Virus record (IMG/VR): IMGVR_UViG_3300028840_004168
Span: 62,001-126,000 of that record
Length of the DNA: 64,000 bases
From: a virus
Direction: 5' to 3' (one strand)
Under the pieces are notes generated by a model that was not told the origin of the DNA, did not search any database, and was given only the letters and a program-made list of their open reading frames with translations. Positions 10,301 through 18,618 of the stretch are shown piece after piece. Within the stretch, counting starts at the first letter, position 1. The number at the start of each line of letters is the position of its first letter. The translations under genes were made by a program, and so were the position numbers.

Positions 10301-11164
10301 AAGAGCCTGAGTGTCAGAAACTATCTGAACGTTTAATATCCTTCCCTCTACAAGTTCGTTATTATCAGTATCATATCCAAACAAGCTAATGCCTTTGTTT
10401 ATAACAAAGACCTGCACGTCTGTTATCTTCCATTCAGCATCTACTCCATTATTTGTTATTTCAAGCACAGGATAGTAATCTTCATTATAAGGAATAATAT
10501 CTTGGAAAAAATATTCTTCGTAGTAAACCCAGTCAGGAGAAGGAGATTCAGGAGCTATAACTGTATTAAACATATCGCCAAGCTCATCCCATCCTACTGA
10601 ATCATCTACTCCATACATGCGCACCAGGACTTCACCATCTATAACTTTTATCCAATACCTAAGCATATAATAATTTCTATAAGTGAAAGATATCCAATCA
10701 CTCCACATGCCTCTCTTTTCACCTGGCACTACGTCTGGAACATCTACGTTAAAATAGCCGCCACAAGTAATTCCAGGGGGGAGATCAGTTGTGATCTGAT
10801 TACTTGTGTCTGTAGTTATGTCCATATTATAGTCTTCATATTCATCAGGCAAGAATACATCAGTGCTAGTAGCATCCAGCTGCCACCAGGGGTAACAAAA
10901 CTGAGGATCTTCAAACGTCCAGCCGTATGTGCCAGTAGTAGCCTGAAACTCGGCCTGCATCCACTCTACATCGCTTGTAGAATCTATATTGATAGGTATA
11001 TACTGGATATTGCTGTTTGCCAATGCAAAGGAGTCGCCAACTATATCCAGCTTGATAAAATCCATCTTAGGCTTGAGCAACGTATTCCTAAATGGTGGAT
11101 TAAACTGCCGCCAGGGATTATCATGGCTATGAAACATAAATCTTTTAAATTCAAAAGAATTCAT
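7328..11164 (-). CDS. Giant LamG-like virion protein (fibre candidate)
   Basis: 1278 residues, the largest protein here. It contains at least three concanavalin/LamG-like modules: each has a F-T-I-E-x-I-V or V-T-I-E-M-I-V strand, then a W-H-x-I-M or I-Y-L-A-M-I-W strand, then Y-V-N-G-K or Y-M-N-G-Q, then L-R-F-T-P or L-A-Y-L closing strands, near residues ~385-580, ~710-900 and ~1080-1250. Such modules bind sugars and are common in phage fibres and tail spikes. The N-terminal ~340 residues also look beta-sandwich-like. It probably recognises host surface glycans. No depolymerase residues are evident, and no chaperone domain is seen at the end. Confidence 0.75.
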   Translation of the reverse strand: MNSFEFKRFMFHSHDNPWRQFNPPFRNTLLKPKMDFIKLDIVGDSFALANSNIQYIPINIDSTSDVEWMQAEFQATTGTYGWTFEDPQFCYPWWQLDATSTDVFLPDEYEDYNMDITTDTSNQITTDLPPGITCGGYFNVDVPDVVPGEKRGMWSDWISFTYRNYYMLRYWIKVIDGEVLVRMYGVDDSVGWDELGDMFNTVIAPESPSPDWVYYEEYFFQDIIPYNEDYYPVLEITNNGVDAEWKITDVQVFVINKGISLFGYDTDNNELVEGRILNVQIVSDTQALLVVDMPSTVTIDQLFALQSYGDVHFNFGGSMSNGGSNFVKDYTHDYKFSIQNEIGVIGSSLRNADISSWAAYMHTDGGMGRAVIDLRDNALQETERYFDRQQFTIEFIVSFDRNEDKPAESGGGSVFNHLVSRDIYAGVPKPWRFQVRKDYVSEDYVRTAIMATISFYDPIADTGREINQWLPAYQEPYSASSRDIGIYLAMIWDGQDAKFYMNGQKVAEYNAYEVLLAGGHNIPNPQIFYRYDDYAQAPVQRLMIENLHGWMSELRFTPWPLNEEEIRYVAMKANGAHNKNYYHTVQRRHMYPKMTFTGDSCLFDLPMGEVNKQMEREYSGTITAVDRITNLSNKNYQSGIDSLLELDDIPRFEWEDFDQYDPQKTNMFNTVYGTIARNFAASPYGSYGDSLLSLHHTGEYKLTKDPALSDFSLNVVVKVLGNIIPNEAGALAAPDPTFGYLVSNSVFIAGEGSWSFGIADVPGDDNAVDLKFRYSSTELGDSIVYSLELGRIYNVKTASHSKDVDFPLLDITLNYKSDTRTIEVYVNGKLFFRESNENFIFYWGTGPFYFSPEIDYWRWPGLTLFSGGPTVEYTSKANVALHHFSFHMFGIDDRVVEIVDDYASTPDDQIMRNRDHNYYLPMLNNNYPPSMAQFVPLVNKFANLIALYPNMSYYFGYKARMNEETDAAKHRFGQSPIGPCVEWLPTQYGEISPGNYYYDIESGDNWDRSDNLEMCKRDSDSVGGDLSCGTSDNRSMFSFAEKPYTYDVYRAIDGNVTIEMIVNINTIADNWEKGARLVEVADSEDPLNSCWGIMASRGAIAFYRRMADRYKVFLGATKSFESNLWHHIMFAFSSRAPNWDARFCKGVPSMYVNGKWIIPEQEWWSTVMAVVLPATITSIGYDIVWWWPGGESKNFELPSNWANTTMSFGGHYGYNDPISDPANNNRCFMGGLAYLNIENQFTNESQAYSRYDVFRPYLEKFNNIKPTVEQMDGLGVGL

Positions 11165-11673
11165 CAGCTAACTTTCCTATCGACATTGCGCTTCTTCAGC
11201 GTCTTGGCTATATCACGCAACAGCTCGTTGCTTTCTTCCATCATCCTTGCAAGCCTCTCAGTTTTTTGCGCTGTTATATCTATCTCTCTTTTGTTCTCTA
11301 AGGCAAATTGAATCATAGCTTTCAGCTCTACAGGATCAAAAGGCTTATTAATAAACCTATATACCTCTCCGTTGTTTATAGCCCTGACAGCCTCATCATA
11401 TCCTGCCTTTCCAGTAAGCATAAATCTTATTGTCTCTGGATAGGCATCTTTCACTATCTTAAAAAATTCAACTCCATCCATCTGAGGCATAGAATAATCA
11501 GCTATGATCAGATCTATAGCATTATTCTCAAGCAATTTTAATCCTTCTACGGCATTTATTGCAGTATAGACTTCATATGATTCATACTCTAATAAATGTT
11601 GCAGAACTCTTAAAACAGCTTTGTCATCATCGATTACAAGAATAGATAACTTTCTGTTTTGCACTACTTCCAT
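11164..11673 (-). CDS. Stand-alone response regulator receiver (CheY-like)
   Basis: 169 residues. Residues 9-125 form a full receiver domain with every key residue in place: acidic pocket Asp15/Asp16, phosphorylation site Asp59 in I-I-A-D-Y-S-M-P, Thr87 in M-L-T-G, and Lys110 in I-N-K-P-F-D. The remaining ~45 residues are a charged helix, with no HTH, GGDEF or HD-GYP output domain. The protein could accept phosphate from a host histidine kinase and act by binding a partner. It sits inside the virion/lysis operon, 1 bp overlapping the fibre gene, which is very unusual for a phage. Confidence 0.9.
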   Translation of the reverse strand: MEVVQNRKLSILVIDDDKAVLRVLQHLLEYESYEVYTAINAVEGLKLLENNAIDLIIADYSMPQMDGVEFFKIVKDAYPETIRFMLTGKAGYDEAVRAINNGEVYRFINKPFDPVELKAMIQFALENKREIDITAQKTERLARMMEESNELLRDIAKTLKKRNVDRKVS

Positions 11674-11682
11674 TTTATTCTC

Positions 11683-12129
11683 CTAATCTGATTTCCTTAG
11701 TTCCTGAGCTATTATTTTTAAATAAGTAGTAGCTTGGCTTTGCATCTTAATAAGCTCTTCTACCTGTCTCAGCCATGATCTCGGCATAAACCACTTAGGG
11801 CTGCCGTCTTCGTCATATTTGTCATGCATGTCAAACATAACATCAGTCTTGCGTTTACACTCTGCAGTATCTGCGCACAAAGACTCCATCTTTTTGTTAA
11901 GACCATTCATAATAACAGTCAACGCTTTAATAGTTTCAGTCATATTATTTACATTAGAATTCATCTGTCCTGTAGCCTCAACTACTATTTTTAAATCTCC
12001 GTTCTTTGGCGCTTCTGGCTCTTTTTTAAGATAAGCCCAAACTATATCTCCCAAAATCTTCATGGATACGCCAATAAGCCCTGCGCCAATCAGGTGCAGC
12101 ACTCCAAAACTTGAAACATCAGCCGCCAT
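11683..12129 (-). CDS. Membrane-anchored coiled-coil protein, possible holin
   Basis: 148 residues. Residues ~8-30 form one hydrophobic helix (H-L-I-G-A-G-L-I-G-V-S-M), followed by K-K-E-P-E and a long amphipathic helical region. The pattern (one N-terminal membrane helix, long soluble helix) occurs in some phage holins or spanin-like proteins. It lies next to a cell-wall hydrolase and in the same operon as the amidase, which supports a lysis role, but no holin family is clearly recognised. Confidence 0.6.
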   Translation of the reverse strand: MAADVSSFGVLHLIGAGLIGVSMKILGDIVWAYLKKEPEAPKNGDLKIVVEATGQMNSNVNNMTETIKALTVIMNGLNKKMESLCADTAECKRKTDVMFDMHDKYDEDGSPKWFMPRSWLRQVEELIKMQSQATTYLKIIAQELRKSD

Positions 12130-12138
12130 AACAATCTC

Positions 12139-12747
12139 CTAAGCCACTGTGTCTATCATAATTTCAAATGTATCATCTATTTTAGCACGCCGATAGATAT
12201 CATTCGGAGACACAAGATTAAAGTCATTATCTTTTTCATATTGAGAAAGATCGAAACGCTTATCTACTTTGGCTAACGCCCTTGCGATAACCTCAGAACA
12301 CAGAACACGATAGTTAGAGGCAAATACATTCTTAATAGTTATGCCAAACCATTTCAATATGTAATAGAGCCCGAAACCTATAAGGCCGCCATAGTCATAT
12401 CCATGACCTATATACCCAGTAAGGCTTTTAATAAATTTTTCAACCTGCCTTTCATTTTTAAAGTCTGGACGTATAAGACAGCACTGATGATCGCTGTCAA
12501 TGTATTTAAATATCGCATCTTCAATCACTCCGTCTGCGCTGGCTTCAATAATATAAATAGGATCTTTAGCTGCTACAGTGTGCGAGAACGGCCCATCGTC
12601 AAACCATCCTATAAGCTCAGACACAGGATTGCCAGATATAACCAGCATTATGTCGCCACGTTTAATGTTTCTTAAAATATATTTTACATCGTCATCTGTC
12701 ATATCGTATGCTGCCTGTATGTGTTTAAAATGCCCCATGCCTTCCAT
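12139..12747 (-). CDS. Permuted NlpC/P60 (YiiX-like) cysteine hydrolase
   Basis: 202 residues. Circularly permuted papain-fold pattern: R-G-D-I-M-L near 30-35, His56 in F-S-H-T, Glu68 in I-I-E-A, then a G-x-x-Y-D-Y segment and Cys150 in L-C-S-E, the expected catalytic trio for the YiiX/YaeF group. These enzymes cut amide bonds in peptides, lipids or cell-wall peptides. In the late operon it could help degrade peptidoglycan during entry or lysis. Two in-frame starts are possible (residues 1 and 4). Its first codons overlap the end of the upstream gene by 49 bp. Confidence 0.78.
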   Translation of the reverse strand: MEGMGHFKHIQAAYDMTDDDVKYILRNIKRGDIMLVISGNPVSELIGWFDDGPFSHTVAAKDPIYIIEASADGVIEDAIFKYIDSDHQCCLIRPDFKNERQVEKFIKSLTGYIGHGYDYGGLIGFGLYYILKWFGITIKNVFASNYRVLCSEVIARALAKVDKRFDLSQYEKDNDFNLVSPNDIYRRAKIDDTFEIMIDTVA

Positions 12748-13595
12748 GCTGTCTGAGATACATTCGAAGCTATTATCCTCATAAAATATCCTGGTGGAAG
12801 CATCTCTGCATCATCAGAATCAAGGTAGTTATAAGTATAGCTTGTTCCATAGACAAGTATCTCATTGGCAAATTCAAACACCGTATGTTCGATATCATAA
12901 AGATCATAACCGCCAGTAGCATCTGCACAGAAAGAAAGCTGGTTGTTTACCAAGTTCCAGTAGCCAGTGCTGGTGAAATTAGGCACAGGATAAGTAGCTG
13001 CGGTAAACACTTTAGAGCCAGGAATACTGTAAACTATGCGATGATCTCCTAGCACAGATAAGAAGCCAGCAGTAGAATCAGCAAGAACGCTGGGTTGCGC
13101 TATCACATGAAAACTGATACTATCTCCCCATCCTGCATCTTCAAAAGCAAAATAACCATCACGTATATATATGTATGGATCTATGAAGTGGATGTCTCTT
13201 ACCAGCTCAGATGTGGTAGCGTCCAGTGCCAGCATAAACTTATCGCCTTCGCCACGCTTCATCTCAACATGATCATCGCCTGCGCTGCTGAAATAGGTAT
13301 AATAGCCAATAGGCCTGCGTGTAGCCAGCGCCATAAGCTTTTTATCAGCAGTCTTAGAGAACTTCTGCTGGTAATTTCTTATCCAGTCTATACCATCACC
13401 AATTGAAAGATCGCTTGTGCCGTCATTGACTGTGAATGTTTGATTGCTTATAAGCACCACCAGATCTTCAGAATTAGCCAAAGAAGCAGGGCTCTCAGTG
13501 CTGACATCCCTCTGCCCATTGGCAGGAACTACCATGCCGCCTAGATCATCAATAGACACATCTTTGTCTGTATTATTTTTTAATATCTTAGCCAT
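12699..13595 (-). CDS. Virion protein, tail/fibre-associated
   Basis: 298 residues, beta-rich, no membrane segment. The start (M-A-K-I-L-K-N-N-T-D-K-D-V) and the passage V-V-P-A-N-G-Q resemble the N-terminal ~100 residues of many phage virion proteins that begin 'L-x-N-x-T-x-x-x-V...G-x-x-V-P-A-x-G'. The protein at 13604-14452 has an analogous opening (I-T-N-L-T...V-L-L-P-A-G). The rest is unrecognised. It may be an attachment or fibre-base protein; function inferred. Confidence 0.65.
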   Translation of the reverse strand: MAKILKNNTDKDVSIDDLGGMVVPANGQRDVSTESPASLANSEDLVVLISNQTFTVNDGTSDLSIGDGIDWIRNYQQKFSKTADKKLMALATRRPIGYYTYFSSAGDDHVEMKRGEGDKFMLALDATTSELVRDIHFIDPYIYIRDGYFAFEDAGWGDSISFHVIAQPSVLADSTAGFLSVLGDHRIVYSIPGSKVFTAATYPVPNFTSTGYWNLVNNQLSFCADATGGYDLYDIEHTVFEFANEILVYGTSYTYNYLDSDDAEMLPPGYFMRIIASNVSQTAWKAWGILNTYRQHTI

Positions 13596-13603
13596 ATATC
13601 ACC

Positions 13604-14452
13604 TTATGGAGCCACATACCTTCTTTTGCACCAAAGCACCATATTAGTGCTCTTTACATTTCCTCCTGCAGCATCTACAAACACCTGCAGGTAATCGTCT
13701 GCATCCAGGTCTATATCAAAAGTAAGATCTTTAGCATAATAAGCAGCACAGGTAAGAGCGCCTAAGTTAGTAGCACTGTTATTTTTTCTTATATAAAACA
13801 CCTTAGTCGCAGTAGCGCTACCAGTGGAAACCCTGACTGAGCCGCCTACTATAGTCATATCATGAATGATTGGATAACCAACAGTAGGATGTGCTGTCAA
13901 CCCAGTAGAAGGCAATAGCTGATTTCCAGTAGGCTCATCCCTGCCAAGCGTAAGCGGTATCAGCCCAGGGGTCAGATACTTATCCCTGACAGGATCATAC
14001 ATGTAAAGCTCGCCGTCATCGTATACAAATTCATCTCCGCTTATAACATCCTGATATACCCACATATTAGAAGTGCTGTCATATATAAGAGCGTTTCCAT
14101 GAGAAGGCATGTCGGTAGTGATCACACGCCCACGAATAGCAGAAGCATCAGCTTGCAACTCTCCTGATGTTATCTCACGTTCAGATATAACTGTAAACAC
14201 ATTGTCATTTGAAAATATAAAAGGAACAGTCCCGTAATCATCATTTATGCTTATATTGCCCATCTTCCAGTTATAAAATAGATCGTTAGAACGAGAAAGC
14301 AAATCAAGCGTAAACTGGTCTGTTATTACCACAGTGCCATCAGGTTCCCCAGCAGGAAGAAGGACAAAGCCATGCACATCAGGAAAGTCAATAGGTAATG
14401 CCGTCAGATTGGTAATCGTCCTGGTTATTCTTTTAAAAGCTGTTAAAGCCAT
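13604..14452 (-). CDS. Virion protein, tail/fibre-associated
   Basis: 282 residues. The N-terminal ~60 residues follow the same plan as the neighbouring 12699-13595 protein (conserved T-N-L-T, P-A-G, then S-x-D-L-x-x-x-W/V). A middle D-G-E-L-Y-M-Y-D-P-V-R-D-K-Y-L-T and a beta-rich C-terminal domain (I-V-G-G-S-V-R-V, D-L-D-A-D-D-Y-L-Q-V-F) suggest a jelly-roll-like tip that could contact the host. No enzyme residues are visible. Confidence 0.65.
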   Translation of the reverse strand: MALTAFKRITRTITNLTALPIDFPDVHGFVLLPAGEPDGTVVITDQFTLDLLSRSNDLFYNWKMGNISINDDYGTVPFIFSNDNVFTVISEREITSGELQADASAIRGRVITTDMPSHGNALIYDSTSNMWVYQDVISGDEFVYDDGELYMYDPVRDKYLTPGLIPLTLGRDEPTGNQLLPSTGLTAHPTVGYPIIHDMTIVGGSVRVSTGSATATKVFYIRKNNSATNLGALTCAAYYAKDLTFDIDLDADDYLQVFVDAAGGNVKSTNMVLWCKRRYVAP

Positions 14453-14461
14453 GACACACCT

Positions 14462-14833
14462 TTATTCTACCCAATTATCCTCAAACCATTGGGTTAAAGT
14501 TGAATCCGCATCCTGAATCGGTATAAGTGAAAGCATTCCTTCACAACATACTGTCAGGCTTCTTATATCCATATCGGCATCACCTTGATCTATTTTCACA
14601 TTAGCCGAAGTGGTTGTATCGTAGTAATACCTGATCATCTGCGGAGCATTAGCTTCACTTTCAGTATCATCATATTTGTAGACACAAAGAATTGGCTTGG
14701 GATATTCGTCATAAGCTGAATTAAGATTATATGAAGCAGGAGCATAATACTTATAAACATCTGCTGTGAAGCCAATTCCAGCCATTAAGACAAATAAGAA
14801 AATCAAAGTTGATAAAAATATTTTCTGAAACAT
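14462..14833 (-). CDS. Small exported protein (Sec signal peptide)
   Basis: 123 residues. Residues 1-24 are a clear Sec signal peptide: K near the N-terminus, a hydrophobic core (L-S-T-L-I-F-L-F-V-L-M-A-G) and a likely cleavage site after F-T-A. The mature part is small, Tyr/Asp-rich and has three cysteines. It directly follows another signal-peptide gene in the late operon. An exported protein could modify the envelope of the infected cell or be a structural protein assembled outside; neither can be chosen here. Confidence 0.72.
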   Translation of the reverse strand: MFQKIFLSTLIFLFVLMAGIGFTADVYKYYAPASYNLNSAYDEYPKPILCVYKYDDTESEANAPQMIRYYYDTTTSANVKIDQGDADMDIRSLTVCCEGMLSLIPIQDADSTLTQWFEDNWVE

Positions 14834-14846
14834 TATTTCCTCCTTT

Positions 14847-16904
14847 TTAACTATCTTGCTCTATCCTATAAGTGTACATATTTAAATTAACTTGTCCTGA
14901 AGTGCCTTCATCAACGCTCAGTAATGGTTGCATAGCCACTGCAGGAATGTTTGTTGTAACAGACGCATACTGCGTGCCATCAACCGACCAATGGACACCA
15001 GTGCCATCAGCCCAAATTCTGAACACTGAAACAGTGCCAGCGGAAAAAGTATGACCAGTGGCTGAAGTAGTTGAAGTGCCGCCGCTACTGCATTTTAAAT
15101 ATATCGTTCCTGTGCCTGTATGTTCAATATAGATATAATCATCTGAACCACCTGCAGATGATTCAATCAATCCAACTTTAAATAACTGGTTACTGGTTCC
15201 CCCTGCACCTGCAACCGAGAATATAGCAGTCATATCAAAATCATTAGCATATGCAAAAAAACATATATCATTGAAATCAGCTTCTTCTAAAGCAGGGCTG
15301 CCAAATCCGCTTGTCCTCATTTGAGCAACGCCACTTGCCGTTGTAATCCGAGTTAGCCAAGTTCCACCATTAGTAGTCCTTCTATCCCAATAGCTAACAT
15401 TATCTGGAGAGGTCGGATATGTACCCCTCATAAAATCATCACGAAATAAAACTTCAGGGGGAGTCGAACTGCCACCACCAATGGGAGTTCCGTCAATTGC
15501 AAGCCCTGAAGAAAAATCCCAAGAATCTAAAGATTCATTCCACTTCATATATTCATCGTTTGTGGCCTTATCAACCTTCATTATGATAAAGTCTCTATCG
15601 CTTGGAGAAGATATGCCATCTCTCAATAAAATTATTTCCTGAGTTGCAGCAGTCCCTCGAAATTCTAAATCAAACATCGGCTGATCAGTATCCCACATCG
15701 AAAGAACCAGATTGGGCTTATTAGTGTTGATTCCGAAAGTAGCTATATGACTACGAATCCAGCCTTGAAAATAATTCTCTCCCTGTGTCGATAATGCAAA
15801 GGCATTTCCGCTTGCGTTTGTAGCACCAAAAGTACCACCGATGTTCGTGCCAACATGATTATCATTGGCTTGACCTATGACTCCAACTACATTAACTGTA
15901 CTAGAAGCAGAAACATATCTGCCAAGCCCATATACTCCAGCTGCCCCTCCCCAGCCACTGTTTGTAGAAGCAATTCCAACTACTCCAAAAGCTTGCTCAT
16001 TAGGAGACGTAACATGCTCAAACAATCCTCCAATCTTAGTCGCCCCTAATGCTGTTGCTGTATCTCCACCAGCACTCCAGAACTGATACCCTGTAGAAGT
16101 GGTAGTTCCCTGAGCTGCCAGCCCGAATAAGCCTGTATAAGCACCAAAAATTCCATATGCTGCAGGAGCGCCTATAGGAGCTGTTACAAATGTCGGCCCC
16201 ATTATACTCAAAACATTTGCAAACCCTGCTATTGACGAAACGCCAATCAATAAATCATTATCAGTGCCAATGCCAGTAGCTTCCCAGGCAAGTATTATGT
16301 TGCCTGTAGCAAGGGGAGTAGTGCCGCCGCCAAACACTAAAGCAGCTCCACTTGGATTAGGAGGCGAAAGGCCTAAATCTTTAAAGCTGGCAACAGGCGA
16401 ACCGCTTAATTCGAAATCAATCTGAGTAGAAGATTCAACATCATTTTTTAGAATGTTGCCTACATTAGTCCATAGGCCTCCAGCGCCGCCAGTGACATTT
16501 ACAGTAACTTTGCCGCCGCCTTCATCCGTCACAGTAAGGCCGCCTTCAAAGTTTACAGTATCGGCATCAGCTATCTTTGCATCATCTTTCTGAATTTCAA
16601 TAGTGCCTGCGCCTCCACCAGCATCACAGCGAAGCTTATCCCTGATGCCGTCAGCATCAGTATCTTCAGACAGGTAGTATAGCTGCTGAGCCAATGTGAG
16701 AGATCTGTCATTAGGACTTTGCGCCCCAGCCTGTGCTACATAAATAGTTCTTATCTTGTCTCTAATGCCGTCAGCGTTAGTATCTTCAGACAGATACCAC
16801 AACTGAGCATCGTCATCAAGAAACCTGTCAGCTATAACAGATGTGCCTATTAAAATGCAAAACAGGAGTATAGAGCCTGCCAAAAGTTTTTTATGAAATT
16901 TCAT
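14847..16904 (-). CDS. Large exported protein with calcium-type repeats
   Basis: 685 residues. Residues 1-25 are a Sec signal peptide (M-K-F-H-K-K, hydrophobic core, V-I-A). Two copies of L-S-E-D-T-[ND]-A-D-G-I-R-D-K (about 38-50 and 78-90) have the D-x-[DN]-x-D-G loop of dockerin/thrombospondin-3 calcium sites. A long Gly/Ala-rich middle resembles fibre shafts, and the C-terminal ~190 residues (D-D-F-M-R-G-T...G-L-I-E-S) look like a lectin-type beta-sandwich. It resembles a tail fibre or exported surface protein. A signal peptide on a phage fibre is odd. Confidence 0.72.
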   Translation of the reverse strand: MKFHKKLLAGSILLFCILIGTSVIADRFLDDDAQLWYLSEDTNADGIRDKIRTIYVAQAGAQSPNDRSLTLAQQLYYLSEDTDADGIRDKLRCDAGGGAGTIEIQKDDAKIADADTVNFEGGLTVTDEGGGKVTVNVTGGAGGLWTNVGNILKNDVESSTQIDFELSGSPVASFKDLGLSPPNPSGAALVFGGGTTPLATGNIILAWEATGIGTDNDLLIGVSSIAGFANVLSIMGPTFVTAPIGAPAAYGIFGAYTGLFGLAAQGTTTSTGYQFWSAGGDTATALGATKIGGLFEHVTSPNEQAFGVVGIASTNSGWGGAAGVYGLGRYVSASSTVNVVGVIGQANDNHVGTNIGGTFGATNASGNAFALSTQGENYFQGWIRSHIATFGINTNKPNLVLSMWDTDQPMFDLEFRGTAATQEIILLRDGISSPSDRDFIIMKVDKATNDEYMKWNESLDSWDFSSGLAIDGTPIGGGSSTPPEVLFRDDFMRGTYPTSPDNVSYWDRRTTNGGTWLTRITTASGVAQMRTSGFGSPALEEADFNDICFFAYANDFDMTAIFSVAGAGGTSNQLFKVGLIESSAGGSDDYIYIEHTGTGTIYLKCSSGGTSTTSATGHTFSAGTVSVFRIWADGTGVHWSVDGTQYASVTTNIPAVAMQPLLSVDEGTSGQVNLNMYTYRIEQDS

Positions 16905-16917
16905 TTTTTATTTCCCC

Positions 16918-18618
16918 CTATTTATTCTTTTCTATCGCTCTTGCTTTGGGAGCGCCTTTGTTTTTCATATTGTTTTGTCTTATTTTTCTTGCCTGATCAG
17001 CTTCATCTTTAGTAGCAGCTTCCTTGACCTTCTCTTTTTCAACATCTATCTCGCCATCTTTCTCAGTCACAGTTTCTTTTTCAGTCTCTATTTCTCCACT
17101 GCTGCCGATTGGAATTGCTTCATAGCTATTATCCAAACTATCAACAGGTATCTCAAGGAAATCTGCCATCTTCTCAATGCTAGGAACATTTTTAGGATAA
17201 AGACCAAGTTTGGCAAGTGCATCAACATTCTTAAGCGTCTGCATATAAATTTCTTTAAAGACAAGTTTTTTATTGAAATCCAGATTATCTATTTGAACCC
17301 TGACGGCTTTACGTTTCGCCACAGGCCAGTTATACTGAACAAGATCTTCGACAATGTTTTCTTCTATCCACGTCTCAAGTTCTTTGATCAGCTTCTCCTG
17401 CGACATCAGAAACATGTCTGCATGAACCGAAGCAACATTATAAGATCCAGAAGAAGAATCCTGCACGATTGTTTTTTCAGGAATTAACAAGCCACGCAGG
17501 ATCACGACTGACAGATGCACTATCGCATCTATAAACATATCGCCACGCCTCTGATCTTGTATTAAATCCACAGTCCACTTTGGATTGCCTTTCTCGCTTT
17601 CTTCAAAAGGCAATGTAACAGCAGAATTGTTTGCTATGTTTTGAACTATATCTTGCATCAAGGTAAGATTGTCATAATCTTCATTATTAATGCGAGTCTG
17701 CCCAGGAGGTGCAGTGCCCTTGATAGGCGGCGTTCCACGTCTTTCAAAATACTGAAGCATCCACAGATACATTAAGTTCTTCCAATACCAGTAAGCATAA
17801 ACACGGTTCAGCCTGGAAGCTCCAAAGTAATTGCCGAATTCAAATTCGTTTGTATACCACGCCGCTTTCGGCATCTTGATTGTGACCTTTTTGCCCTTGA
17901 CATTTTGGGTTATGCCTTTAAACCTCTGATGCCTGTTTAAAAGTATGGACACAGAAGTAGGATGCAGGCACTTGATGTATTTATATTTTATCAAGTCTCC
18001 TTTATAGTATGTAATAGGAGTGTCAGCAGCTTTATCATAACCAGTTATACGAGCGCCTTTTTCCATTGTAAATACTTTTTCAAAAGATGAAAACCCAAAG
18101 TCAATAGACAGGAGCGCATCGCTTATCAGCTGAGTCCACAGGGGCCTCAGTATCGATTGTATAGTGGCAGCTATACTTTTATCATCACATACAATACGCC
18201 AACTCGCAGCTATAATAGGATGTTTAATAATAGCCAGCCCTAGCGCTATCTGAGGATCTTTACGCATCTGCTCCAGAGTGCTGACAGGTATATCCATCTC
18301 TGGAGGAAGGCCTTCACCACTAATATAATAGCGCCCATAATCAAGCTTGCCGCCATACCTACCGTATTCCTTGTTCACAAGAGAAAGCCCCTTGAGACGA
18401 TCTGCGTTATATCTATTATTGATATTAGGCATTTGATCAGAAGTTTCTTTCAGGTAGGTAGTAAAGGCATCTCTGAGATCAGAGTGCATAAACTTACTAG
18501 CCAAGCTCTGTATCTCAGATCTTTCTTTGATGCTAACGTAATTTTCTACGTGTCCCTGTGCCTTTTTCATAGGGTAGTGCCCCCTTTGCATCTCTACCTG
18601 GAGATCTGCTGATGCCAT
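16918..18618 (-). CDS. Portal protein
   Basis: 566 residues, next to the large terminase with an 86 bp overlap. It shows the usual portal core: D-P-Q-I-A-L-G-L-A-I-I-K-H-P-I near 125-140, W-R-I-V, a long helix-rich middle (Y-W-Y-W-K-N-L-M-Y-L-W-M-L-Q-Y-F-E-R-R-G-T-P) and the block Q-D-Q-R-R-G-D-M-F-I-D-A-I. It resembles the Mu gp29/DUF935-type portals, consistent with the Mu-like protease. The last ~70 residues are a charged Glu/Lys tail. Forms the dodecameric DNA channel at the head vertex. Confidence 0.83.
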   Translation of the reverse strand: MASADLQVEMQRGHYPMKKAQGHVENYVSIKERSEIQSLASKFMHSDLRDAFTTYLKETSDQMPNINNRYNADRLKGLSLVNKEYGRYGGKLDYGRYYISGEGLPPEMDIPVSTLEQMRKDPQIALGLAIIKHPIIAASWRIVCDDKSIAATIQSILRPLWTQLISDALLSIDFGFSSFEKVFTMEKGARITGYDKAADTPITYYKGDLIKYKYIKCLHPTSVSILLNRHQRFKGITQNVKGKKVTIKMPKAAWYTNEFEFGNYFGASRLNRVYAYWYWKNLMYLWMLQYFERRGTPPIKGTAPPGQTRINNEDYDNLTLMQDIVQNIANNSAVTLPFEESEKGNPKWTVDLIQDQRRGDMFIDAIVHLSVVILRGLLIPEKTIVQDSSSGSYNVASVHADMFLMSQEKLIKELETWIEENIVEDLVQYNWPVAKRKAVRVQIDNLDFNKKLVFKEIYMQTLKNVDALAKLGLYPKNVPSIEKMADFLEIPVDSLDNSYEAIPIGSSGEIETEKETVTEKDGEIDVEKEKVKEAATKDEADQARKIRQNNMKNKGAPKARAIEKNK

